From Atherinomorus stipes (taxonomy: Eukaryota > Chordata > Actinopteri > Atheriniformes > Atherinidae), in the NCBI GenBank assembly GCA_023101725.1, contig JALJCO010001078.1, positions 496,001 to 560,000 on the forward strand: a stretch of DNA of 64,000 nt. The letters run 5' to 3'. Positions 39,501 through 60,479 of the stretch are shown here, piece by piece. Under the pieces are notes generated by a model that saw only the letters and a program-made list of their open reading frames with translations, was not told the DNA's origin and searched no databases. A program made the position numbers and the translations under genes. Within the stretch, counting starts at the first letter, position 1, and every line of letters starts with the position of its first letter.

Positions 39501-42500
39501 TTGTTTGTGTACATTTAAGTGTGTTATTGCGAGTTCTAACTACCTGGGTGAAGAATCTTTCACATGAACACACAATTTGTCCACTAATTAACGGAAAAGA
39601 GAATGTGTAACAGGGAACTCTGTAAATTTGTGACTTATTTAACGCTGAGCAGTACAGTTGTGTCTGCGTTGTGCTGTCTGTTGTAGGATGAAGAGCCTCA
39701 TAAACTCGAAGAGGGAACTGAAAATAGACAAAAAGATGCGTCACCCGGCGGTATGTGCAACTAACTACAGATAAACACCAATACACTGCGAGCCAGCATG
39801 GAGAATGACACACAAGACCCAAATAAATGTCTGCCTAGCAACTCAGAGACAAACAAGATGGAAATTATTTGACAGAAAAAATAATTGAGTCAAAACAGGC
39901 TCAGAATTTCCTTTAATATGATGCCGTATATGTGAGTAATGCAACACAGCAGCAGGGATTTCTGCAGCATCTTACAGGAAGTGCTATAAAATCAAAGCAG
40001 AATTAAGAGTAAATAAATTCAAGTCATTAGAAGTTTTTTTTATAGCAACTGCTTAAGAAATAGATGAAAGTTAATTTAAGTTTAAAAAATGTGGGTTTAT
40101 TTCCCAGCAGTGTGCCTAAATAAGGAAAAACAAGCTTGTGTTACTTCCTTTTCCTGCTGCAGTGATTATAAAACAATAAAAACGTGCTTTTATGCCTTTT
40201 TTTACATTATACTTGCAAATTACCGGCATGAATATATATGAACTTCACATATGTGTCTCCACAGAAACGGACACAGAACTGAACGTTGAAGTGTCGTTTT
40301 CAGAGCAGGCGCTTTCTTACAGGGACAACCATCAACGGTTAAAGGTCACCACTAGCCTCAATTCACCTGACGACAAACTCCCTGTGAGTAATACTTTTGT
40401 ACATGTACAGTAAAGTGTTGCTCTACTTAAGATTTGAATACATGTGTTCTTGTCCAAGGGTTAATACTGCAAGTCTCATTAATAAAGTTAACACTGATTG
40501 TTGTTTTTTGATGTCATACAAGCACATGCAATATCATTTTCTTGTTGATTTCTTAATTGTTGACAGTGATTATTCATGTTGGCAGAAATAACTTGCACAG
40601 GACTTAACAGTCAAACATCATAGTTTGATGGACATGTATATAGCTGATTTATCTTCCTAGAAAGTTCTCATTATGAATTAAACAAAGTGCAGCATTGTTG
40701 CTTTTTTGCTGATGGCAGGCTTGTGTACATTGTTCAGGAGCAGTAATGGTCTGTAGGGACATCTGGTGGTGTATTCTGGTATAGCAGATGAGTTTGACAA
40801 GTCCTTGTTGAAAATAATGAAGCATTTTCCCCTACAGTCAACCTCTGCCCCTTTGTTGCCATGTTTTTTAATTGTTGTTGCTATTATTTTTATTTCTTTT
40901 TTTTTCAGAACTTTAAGCTGCTTCGAGATAAAACAGGCCAGACCAGAATAGGAGATTTGTCACCTTTGGATATGAAAAAGGTAAAAAATAAATAAATGAA
41001 AATAAAATGCAGTTTCTATGCTGAGTTAGAATTGCTTTCAAAACCAATTACTTAAAATTTTGTGTGCAACTTTGCCTTGTTATAAATGATCTTTCAGGTG
41101 CGGAGATTGGTGCTTGTGGAAATGACTGCTCTGTTTGACACAGCTGGCGTCGACCTCAAGGCGCATAAAGCCGTAAAAGTAAAGACTAAAGGTAGTCTCA
41201 TGCAAAACACGAACAGGGAAACACAGATGAATGAACAAGACTTAAAGATAAACGTGTGAGAGCAAATGCTGCCAAACATGCCTTCAGAAACTCACACTGG
41301 GACAACTGCATGTTTACTGATGAAACATATCAGGAAAAATTTGAATAAAAAAAAAATGAAAAAAAAAAAAAAAAAACATCTTTTGTAATTTTATTTCATG
41401 AAATGTGTGAAGACATTTCTGTTTTACCCAGTATCTGTGTGTGTGTGTGTGTAGAAAGTGGCCTGTTTGGAGTTCCTCTTCCTACATTATTGGATCAAGA
41501 CCAGAGGCGGCACCTGGGACCAAAGTGCCATTCCTACTACAAAGGGTGAGCACAGCAGCCAATCCCGCTGTCTGTCAGCATTGGTTTGGGAAATCATGTA
41601 ATAATAACAGATCCAGCAGCTTGTTGTGTAACAATGAGACTGACTCTTCTTACACTGAGTCACCGTTATCTGTTACCTGACCTCAATCTCTGCCTCCTGT
41701 CATTAGCTCATTAGTCATATCGAGGAGGAAGGATTAGACACGGAGGGGTTGCTACGGATCCCTGGAGCAGCCACAAGAGTCAAGGTATTTACCATAGGTG
41801 CATTGCAGATGGCTATAATCGTTCGGCTGTAACATCTCATTTAGCATTATGGTCTTTGTGTTTTTGCCTCAAAACCAGTCACTGTGTCAGGAGCTCGAGA
41901 CTTCTTTCTATGATGGTACATTTCCATGGGAACAGCTGAAGCAGCATGATGCTGCAAGCCTTTTGAAGCTGTTCATCAGGGAGCTGCCTCTTCCACTGCT
42001 GACAGTGGAGTACCTCAATGCATTTATTGCTGTCAACAGTATGTATATGAGCTGTCTGAGTAATCTCAAGGGATAGTCAGACACATTATGAGACAGTGAA
42101 CTTAGTTTTTCTTTCTATTTTCTGTGTATTTGGCAGAGCTCCCCACAAAGAAGCAGCAGCTACAGGCTCTGAACCTGCTGGTCCTTTTGTTACCTGAGGC
42201 CAATCGGGATACCTTGAAGGTAGCTTTGCTCTTCTTTGGAAAACCAATATCACATTAAAACTGGTGAGTATTTTTGTTTTAATTAAAATTTCTGCTTGCA
42301 GGCTTTGGTGGAGTTTTTCCAGCGTGTGATTGACCATCAGGACAAAAATAAAATGACTCTGAACAACGTATCGGTTGTCATGGCACCCAACATCTTCATG
42401 TTCAAAGGTTTTCGGTCCAAGGTTACAGAGCAACAGGAGTTCTCCATGGCAACCAGTACAGCCAACATTGTCCGGCTGCTGATAAGATATCAGAAACTGC

Positions 42501-45492
42501 TGTGGACAGTAAGTCAAACGACGACTAGCCTGAGATGTTAGCTGCTCAGGCAACATTATAATTATGGTGTAATAAGTGGAAGAAAGTTTTTCTAGATATA
42601 TCCTGGTTACCCATCAAACTATGCTGATCTTTTCATGGAGTATGTTGGCTGCAGCAGACCTGTGTACTAAGGATGTCTGCGTCTCTACCTCATCTAGATC
42701 CCTAAGTTCATTTTGAACCAGGTCAGACAACAAAACATGGAAAGCCAGCGGAAACAAAATAAAGAGAGAGCTGTACGGAAGCTGCTGAAGAAGATAACCA
42801 CTGACAAACCCACTGATAAACCTATCCCTGAGGTAAGAAGAGGTTTCGTGTCTAGACTGTGCCGTGGTGAGGTACCAATTTTGAAAAAAATCACGATTCA
42901 TGATCCAACCATCCATTTTCAATAGTGGGTCAAATTTAGATGAACCCTACATTTTGCTAATTTTCTTACTCTATTTACTGGTATAACACAAGGATAAAAA
43001 GTCAAATGCTGCAAATATTACAGTTTTCCGCAACTTTAATGTGAGCAATAAAGAAGAAAATCGGGCAGGGATAATAAATGCTGCATTTGTTGTGTGATAC
43101 TTTTAAGTCTGTGATAAGTAAAGAGGAAGAGAAGTTCTCTGCTCTGTGTTGGAAACTATTAAAGTGGGTTATGAATAATGTTTTTTAGTGCAACCCCCCC
43201 AACACTAAATAAAATCTGTCTCAAATCAACACAGATGGTGTAATACTGTATTAACCATTTTGAGGTCCAGAACTGTTTTTTTTGTTATTTTTTTCCCTTA
43301 ATTATTTGGCGAACCTCAAGAACTTCTGGTCCCAGCACTGTCCCATGGTGTCTCACTGATCATAACTGAAATTGAATGATATGATCAACCCTTTAACCCC
43401 ATTAATGTCCTGATACTGTTTTTGAGACCTATTGCATTAGTTGACGACCGGGGTGTCCAAAGACGGTCGTTGATGGTCGCTGTCCTCCAGGTGTTTTTTG
43501 TTTCCTGCTGCAGCACATCTGAATCAGGCTGGTGGGTTAACATGATTTGGAAGAGCTTGACAACAAGCTGTTGAGAACACCAATTTAATTGGAATCAAGT
43601 GTTTTGCAGAGAGACTTCTAGAACCTGCAGGACTGCGGCCCTCGAGGACCGAAGCTGGACACCCCTGCTCAAAGAAAAACTATATATATGCAAATTATTT
43701 TATTTCATCCTATTCATCATTTTGTCGCAAGGCCAAGTAAAAACTTCAGTTTTGAAAAATTAGATATCTGCCCTTTATTTCTGGGGTTAAATGGTTAATG
43801 ATATTCTAAAAACCTATTAAGTAAGGAATAAGCATGTACATCAGTAATAAACTATGGGTCTTTTGAAAACTCTTAACATAGAAATAGTCACAATTCCATT
43901 CCCAAAATCACTGCATGGACTCGGGTAAAAGAAAAGAGTAAGAAAAGATCCAGAAATGTGCATGCAGTAAGATGATGCCAAAGTCTCCTCAGAACAGTTC
44001 CAGAGACCTGGATAAGAAATTTGGATCAATCCCGTACCATGTTAAAACATTTGATTCATTAGCGCTCAAAAAGTAGAAGCAAAGGAGGTCCAAGCCGCTA
44101 CGCAGCTGAAATCTTACTTTATGCAAGAATGAGAGATCAATGAAGTCTTCAAACTACAGCGAGAAGCTGTACTAACATGCTCTCCGAGAGCTGTTAACTC
44201 ATTCACTGCCATTGACTTCTATAGCCGTATACAGCAGGGGAAAAAAGTATTGAAATTTTTACTAGATGTCTCCAGATTTTCACCAGATTGTGTTCATGTC
44301 AATAGCTTTCCTAGAAATATATTTTCAGAGAAAAATGTTGACATGTTCAATACTTTTTCCCCCGCTGAAAACGGCTATAGACGTCAATGGCAGTGAATGA
44401 GTTAAAAGCAGAGCTGATACGACACAGCCAAGCTGCTTCGGTTCCTACTTTTGCAAAACCTTCTTTAAAAATGAGCATTTAGTTAGAAATGAGCATATAA
44501 TTTTCTTATGCAATATCCTTTCTCAATAGCAACATTGAAACTGGTGTCTAAATTGGAAGCAGAATTTAAACAAGTGTATAAATAAACCATCTACACAACT
44601 TCAAGTTAATCAATAAATAACCTGTACAAGTGTCGACCGTCAGAGCCAAGAAATCAGAAGTATCCCTGTTCATTTCTCAGCTGTTTGACGTGAGTCTGAT
44701 GCGGTTGCTTCACCGCTCACAGAAGTATAATTAAAAGAATACTTTTAACTCAGAAGCAGTGGATCTGGAATCAGATCTGTTCCTCTTGACAGATTATTGG
44801 TGAATGAGTAACTATGGCAACGCTTAATCACAGAGCTGCAAGTCCAGATAGCAACTTGGGTTTATTAAACAGAGTTGCAGTAGTTTATTCATGTCCACAT
44901 TCTTTAGTTGTCCTAAGTCAGTGATTAGTTTTCAAAATGATGACGACCTTTTCCCAAAGTGTTTATGATTATGTGAGTGAGTGACTGTATGTTTCTTTTC
45001 CCTCTGTGTTTACGAGCAGGAGAATTCACAGGGATTTATCCGAGTCCAAGCGCCCCAGTTCAGTAAAGTTTCCATGGCAGTTCAGCTTACTGAGGAGCTG
45101 CAAGCTGCTGATGTATTAACACGCTTCCTCACCCAAGACAGGTAATGCCTTCATGTGTTTTTGAAAACTTCTCTGCTAGCCATGTCTCTTATCATCTCTC
45201 TCCTCACTTTTACAGTTCAGTGGCATTGAAAAAGGAGGACTTGTGTCTTTATGAGATTGGTGGAAACATCAGTAAGTTGCTCTCCCATCATGAAACAATT
45301 CTCTTGCAGATAAAGGCCATCGTCCTGGTAACCACAGCTCATGATGAGCACCTGTTAAATGCTTCTATCTGCTTTCCTCCCTGTGTGCCTCTTCTCGAAG
45401 AGGAGAGGTGTTTAGATGAGGAGACATTCATGAAAGACCTCGTCCAGCTCAACCCTGCAGCAGAGTGGGTGATCAGAGCCATACAGCATTAA
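30364..45492 (+). CDS. arhgap18: Rho GTPase-activating protein 18, with a 1-bp frame disruption in exon 10
   Basis: Eighteen exons: 30364-30494, 37293-37539, 37778-37904, 38388-38473, 38612-38761, 39687-39750, 40265-40383, 40909-40980, 41098-41191, 41455-41545, 41707-41784, 41879-42038, 42137-42219, 42302-42508, 42698-42832, 45020-45141, 45216-45271, 45401-45492 (TAA). If exon 10 had 92 bases the product would be 704 aa. Exon 1 has SQGVVLTGYH, a conserved N-terminus. Exon 2 adds a Ser/Pro-rich segment (residues about 78-126). Then come DSLDELEMDDYW, FLSTLTRTQAAAV, VPDVRDIF-like and VSFSEQAL blocks. The RhoGAP domain spans about residues 370-580 with GLLRIPGAA (arginine finger near residue 411), KLFIRELPLPLL and VVMAPNIF. 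In mammals ARHGAP18 acts on RhoA and controls stress fibres, cell shape and tissue tension. Exon 10 is one base short, so the frame as written stops at 41735-41737, before the finger. Confidence 0.93.
35041..35079. repeat. (GT)n microsatellite
   Basis: About 19 perfect TG units in arhgap18 intron 1. Confidence 0.95.
36471..36512. repeat. (GT)n microsatellite
   Basis: About 21 perfect TG units in arhgap18 intron 1. Confidence 0.95.
41436..41454 (+). promoter_or_regulatory. arhgap18: TG-repeat splice acceptor of arhgap18 exon 10
   Basis: A (TG)n tract at 41436-41452 runs directly into the acceptor AG at 41453-41454, so the usual pyrimidine tract is replaced by alternating TG. Such TG tracts next to acceptors can change splicing efficiency with repeat length. 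Exon 10 is not a multiple of 3, so its skipping would break the frame. Confidence 0.6.
43446..43675. mobile_element. hAT-like MITE in arhgap18 intron 15
   Basis: The ends read 'ggggtgtccaaa' (43449 on) and 'tggacacccctg' (to about 43671), an inverted pair. Inside, 'tcctccaggtg' and 'acctgcaggactgcggcc' are partly self-complementary. The wording is shared with repeats at 20275, 25855 and 49497. Confidence 0.6.
44194..44405. mobile_element. Nested fold-back element: TTAA-flanked outer MITE with Tc1-type inner MITE
   Basis: The outer arms 44194-44229 and 44369-44405 are near-perfect reverse complements (core 'actcattcactgccattgac') bounded by TTAA on both sides, the target of piggyBac-type elements. 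Inside them, 44230-44366 has the same ends ('caggggaaaaaagtattga' and 'tcaatactttttccccc') as the Tc1 element at 12844-13671, and its right 90 bp closely matches 13585-13671. The whole 212 bp can form one long hairpin. It lies in intron 15 of arhgap18. Confidence 0.75.
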
Positions 45493-46946
45493 TCAGCCAC
45501 CACCTGCAGGAACTTCCACGATTTCCACCACTGTGTCCTGCTGAGACAACACGTCAGCTGGTTCTCTGCGGTCGCTGCTGGATCTGGGCGCATTTTGGAC
45601 TGTTTCATGTGTAGCAAATATACGGCGTCTTGAAATCTATCAGAAATAAGAAGCTATAAAAACTATACTGAAATATGAGGCAAGACATTTCTGGTTATCT
45701 GCATTACCAAAATAAGATGAGGGGAAAGCTAAATTAGCGGCCGTGTGCAAAAAACAACCTGATATAAACTTTGTACACTTTGCCCCAAGCTGCCCTCAGC
45801 TGCTTGTAGGAATTTAAGCCTCAATCATTTACCTAAAGAACAGCACAGAAAGTTTGTTCAGGTAAAAGAAAACCACTTTTTTAAGACTTTTTTTTTTTTT
45901 TTTTACCTCTGTGCACTGGTTTTAAAAAGTTTCAGTACTGTGATTTATTGCATCTAATCACTTTAATGTGTCTACAGTTAGATGAAAGTATGTCTTGGGT
46001 AATAAGATATGATGATTACTAAATCACAAATCAGTCATTTAAATGTATCTATTTATATTTTTATCAAAAGACTTATAAATGAAATTAATGACCTCATTAT
46101 TAAATCTTGTTATATCGAAGCAATTTTCCAGGAAGCTTCAGAGGAAATGCACATCAGCAATAGTAAGCGCAATTATTCAAGAATGAATTAAAATGGCTCT
46201 TCTGGGTTTTGTGATCATACCGTCACTGCTCAGGACAAGTCAGTGTTTTTGGGATATTCTCATAATTGGTGAGATCTTTTTAAACTATGGATGTTTGAGT
46301 GTGATAATTGAGTGGATACATCTACAAAAACTGCTTGATGCCACTGTAGAGAGATGTTAATTTACACACATATACAGCAGTAACGTGCACAGGTTCACTA
46401 TGAATAAATCATGTTTAGTTTTGTACCAAAGATTAGTTGGACTCTAAAGTGCACATGATAAGAAATACACTTATAAATAACCATAGAATTTGCCTTAAAA
46501 ATACACATTTGCACATAATAGTCTCTAAAGTCCTAAACTGTTTTTTGTTTTTTCTGGCTCAAAAGTCCTTCACGAACCGAGCATCTGCTGATAGTATATG
46601 GCAACAGTTGCTTTTAGCTAGGAGCATAAAATTTCCATTTTATCTTTTTTGACCTATCTGTACTTTCAACAAAAGCCTAATCAGACTTTGTGGTTCCTCA
46701 CAGACTCAACAGCGTGTCTGGGATGGCATCCTGACTTCACCCATGTTTCTTTTTTGAAGAGCTCTGAGATGTTAACAGCAAAGAAATGTTAAATTATGTT
46801 TGATATTCAGATTGTTTTTAGCAGACCATGTTGCTTTCAGTGGCATAACAACATCTTGTTTTAATGTTGTTTACTGTGATTTCTTTTCCCCAAATAATGA
46901 TGTCTTAATGTAGCTGCCTGTTGAATGACCACTGAAACTGCCTGTA

Positions 46947-46952
46947 AATAAA
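46947..46952 (+). terminator. arhgap18: Probable poly(A) signal of arhgap18
   Basis: AATAAA about 1.46 kb after the stop, followed by TG-rich DNA (ttgctgttgagtatgcttg). It implies a long 3'UTR of about 45493-46975. Confidence 0.6.
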
Positions 46953-47862
46953 GATGCAGTAATTAATTACATTTGCTGTTGAGTATGCTTGTGTAAGCAA
47001 ATGGACCAGCACGGTGTGTGCAAACAGTAAAGTTTGTTTTTCATTTCAGTCATTTTTAAGTTGTTCTGACAAACTCCACATGTAATTGTGCTGCCTCTCT
47101 GGTTGCGGTACAGGGATTTAAACAAATTTTGTTGGTCTAATACAGAAACATTTGAAAGGAGTAGTAATAGCTATCAGACTCTCCAAACATGTGATACCAT
47201 ATTAAAGACAATATGTCCTTGAGTAGCATGCTCACATTCTGTGGCTTGGTTTTTGAAACTGCATTTTTAGACAGAACTTTGTTTATCCCCTTAATGCCTT
47301 ATTCAAGAAATTGTGTAAAAAATACTTTTCAATTATAATTCTTAATTTTGCTCTTTGATTAAATGTCTTTTTTTTTTTTTTAATCACAAAAATAATTTGC
47401 ATACCGTTTGTCAGTACAATGTCATAGTTGTTGCTGTTTAGGAGGTATCCACCAGGGGGCAAAAGACAAGTACCATATTGAATACACCAAGGTTTTGAGC
47501 TGTTTTTACCATCAGAAACTGCATGTATCAGGTATCCATGAAAGGGTAAGACAGGAAATTAAAGAAATTAGATACAATTCCCAATATAACATTTAAAGTT
47601 CTCCAGTTGGTTATTTGAATACAAGCAACTTTTTTCTTATTACAGTTGGTCTGAAATTTTATGTTCAAGTATGCAAATACAGTAATAGCTGTCTACTGTA
47701 AACATGTGCAGTACAGTAATAGTGTGTATCATGTATTTGCAGACTTGAAATCTAAAGTTCTAATACACAGAGCTTTAATATTCTTAACTTAGTGTGTTGA
47801 AGCGTCACAAGATTTCACAAAAATGATTTGTTTTGATTCTTAAGAAATCCCCCAAGCCCTCC

Positions 47863-47892
47863 CTCCCCCCCCCCCCCCCCCCAAAAAAAAAA
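47863..47892. repeat. Poly-C run followed by poly-A
   Basis: About 18-20 C's followed by about 10 A's. Lengths of such homopolymers are often unreliable in assemblies. Confidence 0.9.
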
Positions 47893-48113
47893 AGAAAGGA
47901 ATAAAATTTTGTTTGAATTATGTTCTTTAAAAAAACAATTGTGAGCAAACACATTTACAAGATAGCTCATAAAAATAGAAATAGGAATAAAACAAGAAAT
48001 GGGAATGTTTTATATTAATGCTTGTGAAGTGTAGAGAATAAGAATAAGAAAAAATCAAATGCCTTTTAGAAATTATTTAATTGAATGAGCTTCAAACTCT
48101 AAAATAATCCATT

Positions 48114-48115
<2 letters not shown>

Positions 48116-48190
<75 letters not shown>

Positions 48191-48244
48191 ATGTATACAT
48201 ATGAATGAAATGAAAAAAATATATATATATATGTATGTATGTAT
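48116..48244. repeat. (AT)n microsatellite
   Basis: About 65 bp of perfect AT, then an imperfect ATGT/ATAC tail and a second short (AT)n. It lies about 0.8 kb upstream of the sel1l start codon. Confidence 0.95.
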
Positions 48245-48517
48245 TTATCCATGCTGCCGTGTGGATAAGTGATTTCTGTCTACATTTACAGTATTACAGC
48301 CTACATCACCTAGCTTTTCATACTGCGTATTTTTGCCTATTTTTGTTGTTTTTAGTTTTTTCCATTACATCTCAATACTTTGGTTCCAGTGGCATAACAA
48401 CGGAGCTAACGAGTCAAAACAGCCTTTTCCACCCTGCAGACAACTTTCATCTTCGTTTACATGTTTTGGTGTCGTGGACAAGCTCATCAAGCGCAAAGAT
48501 AATTGTGTATGCACCTG

Positions 48518-48581
48518 ATTGGCTTAAAGATCTTTACTCTACTCTCATTGGCTACTGTCACACGGAGCATGTTACGATTGG
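48518..48581 (-). promoter_or_regulatory. sel1l: Three evenly spaced inverted CCAAT boxes upstream of sel1l
   Basis: ATTGG occurs at 48518-48522, 48547-48551 and 48577-48581, at steps of 29 and 30 bp. Repeated NF-Y sites at about three helical turns are a known promoter design. SEL1L in mammals is induced by ER stress, whose element is CCAAT-N9-CCACG. At the first and third boxes the partner matches only 3 of 5 bases, so no perfect ERSE is present. Confidence 0.45.
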
Positions 48582-49052
48582 TGGAACTGCAAGAGTAGGA
48601 AGTGCCGATCAGTAGTAAGAGCTTAACATGGGTAGCTACGTTAAGAAGTGTGTGTGATATAAAATCCAAATCGTTAGTGTTGCCATCTCGGTTTTGTAGC
48701 TGGATAATGTAATGTCTCCTTTGTTATTTCGCAACTGTTGTTTACGTGCAAGTAGGTGTGTCTCGGGTAGAAATTGCGTCTTCTTGTTGGTCTTTTATGT
48801 GGTTGTGTAAAACTAGCTTGTTAGCTTTACGTCATTTCAGCTGTACTACTGTGCTAGCTTAGCTTTGCATTGGAATTTGCTAGCTTGTTTGACAGCTTCA
48901 GTTGCTAAAATTAACCAAGTTGGTATCCAGTGTGATTTGGGCTGCGTTTAGTCAGGCTTAAGCGTACGAGTTTATTTATGCTACTCTTTATAGTGTGACT
49001 TGATTGTAACTTAATGTTTGACGATAGGAATAGTAGCAGCTGCAGCTAGCAG

Positions 49053-59017
<9,965 letters not shown>

Positions 59018-59833
59018 GGGGAAGCCAGAGGGAGTGAGGGCAGTCAAGGACAGACAGGAAGCTCTGCCGGCCCCGCTGCATGACGCAGCTGGTGCTGTGA
59101 AATCCTCACACTCTGCCTGCTCCTCTCCACTTATAGAAACCCTGTCTCCCAACTTCCTTTTTTCATTCAAAAAATGATGAAACAAAGACTTTTCAGTTGC
59201 TTCAAGACAGGGAACAGAGTTGGGAGGATGACACAGGCTTGGGACTGATTAGTCTGTGACTCAGGACACTGCCAGAAGCACCTGTGTCATCACCATGGAA
59301 ATAGTCTTTGGTTGCCAGATCAAAGGCATTTTAGGCTCAACAGATTAGAAGGATGGATTCTGATTTGTGCATTTGTTTCTTCTCACGCATCCTCCCTATC
59401 TTTTTTTTTTTTTTTTTTTCCCCTTTTGCCTTTTCGGGGTAAATTACACTGAGTTGAATTGTTGAATCCTAATTTGCTGCAGTATTTATATTAAAAAAAA
59501 AATGGTGAGATGCAAAGATGTGAATTTTAGTAATTTTGTTTTCTAGCTTTAATCTAGTTGTTGAAAACTTAACGATTCTGCATGGGCTCTCCGATTGTTT
59601 GCAGACTTTCAGTTTAGGCACTTTTTTCATATGAGTGAACAATTTTTGCATAAATTTCTGCTTTGCTATTTTTCATCCATGTATTTGTCATGTTGACATG
59701 TTGTCAGGTTAGTTCCCTCACTGACCTGCATTCAACATCAGTGACAGTTCTATGATATTCAAAAGCCATGTGCTGTTTTCAGCAGAGGAACATGAAGCAT
59801 TTTAAGCAGTTTAAATGACAGAAAACAGGAGTG

Positions 59834-59839
59834 AATAAA
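59834..59839 (+). terminator. sel1l: Probable poly(A) signal of sel1l
   Basis: AATAAA 0.82 kb after the stop, followed within 30 bases by GT-rich DNA (gttagtgtttgtcatgg). It leaves about 0.6 kb before the next start codon. Confidence 0.6.
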
Positions 59840-60479
59840 GATGAGAATTTTACTCTAAGCAGGTTAGTGTTTGTCATGGTTCCTAACAACATAAGCTGAG
59901 TGGGTCAAAATTAAGCTGGGCTGAAAATTTTCATGTTTAAACTGTATAAATAGGCTTTTAGAAAACCATACAAAGAGCAAATGTGATAAAACATACAATG
60001 AAGTGAAAGTGTCATTTATTCTTTCATTCTGAAAGAAGTGAAGTCTAAATTAAAGGGCTGCCCACTCTTTTTGGCTCAGGTGGTTCTAAATAAAGCATCT
60101 AAAATGGGAGCAAATGGTGCCATAGTTGGGTCTAACATTGTCCACAGAGTTAAAGGTTAGACATATCGTTGTCAACATCTGCATGATCTTAGTCTTTGAC
60201 GTAATCCCTAACTTTATCCTAACATGTATGTTTTAATTTGATTTTTATAATTTGTATTAATTTGTAATGGAGAAAATAAGGAATGATTGTCTTAAATAGC
60301 ACTTGTAGTAATATTATGATACAGATGTTGATAAACAATCAGAAAGGCTCCCATTGGACCTGCACGTTGTCGCTCTGCTTTTAATGGAGGGGATGAGACA
60401 AAGTGACAGAGCTGTAAAAACTCACATCACATTGTGCAGTCTGTAGGGGTGACCTATTGACTGGTCCATACGCACTACT

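Larger units (their letters stand above)
46980..48500. other. AT-rich intergenic spacer
   Basis: Between the arhgap18 poly(A) signal and the sel1l promoter. It contains a poly-C/poly-A junction and a long AT microsatellite (listed separately) and no recognisable gene. Confidence 0.6.

Noticed and set aside
42086..42556. 156-codon minus-strand ORF
   Set aside because: Antisense to arhgap18 exons 13-14; open only because of codon bias of the coding strand.
48116..48244. AT array as a replication origin or scaffold site
   Set aside because: A perfect dinucleotide repeat is enough explanation; nothing else supports an origin.
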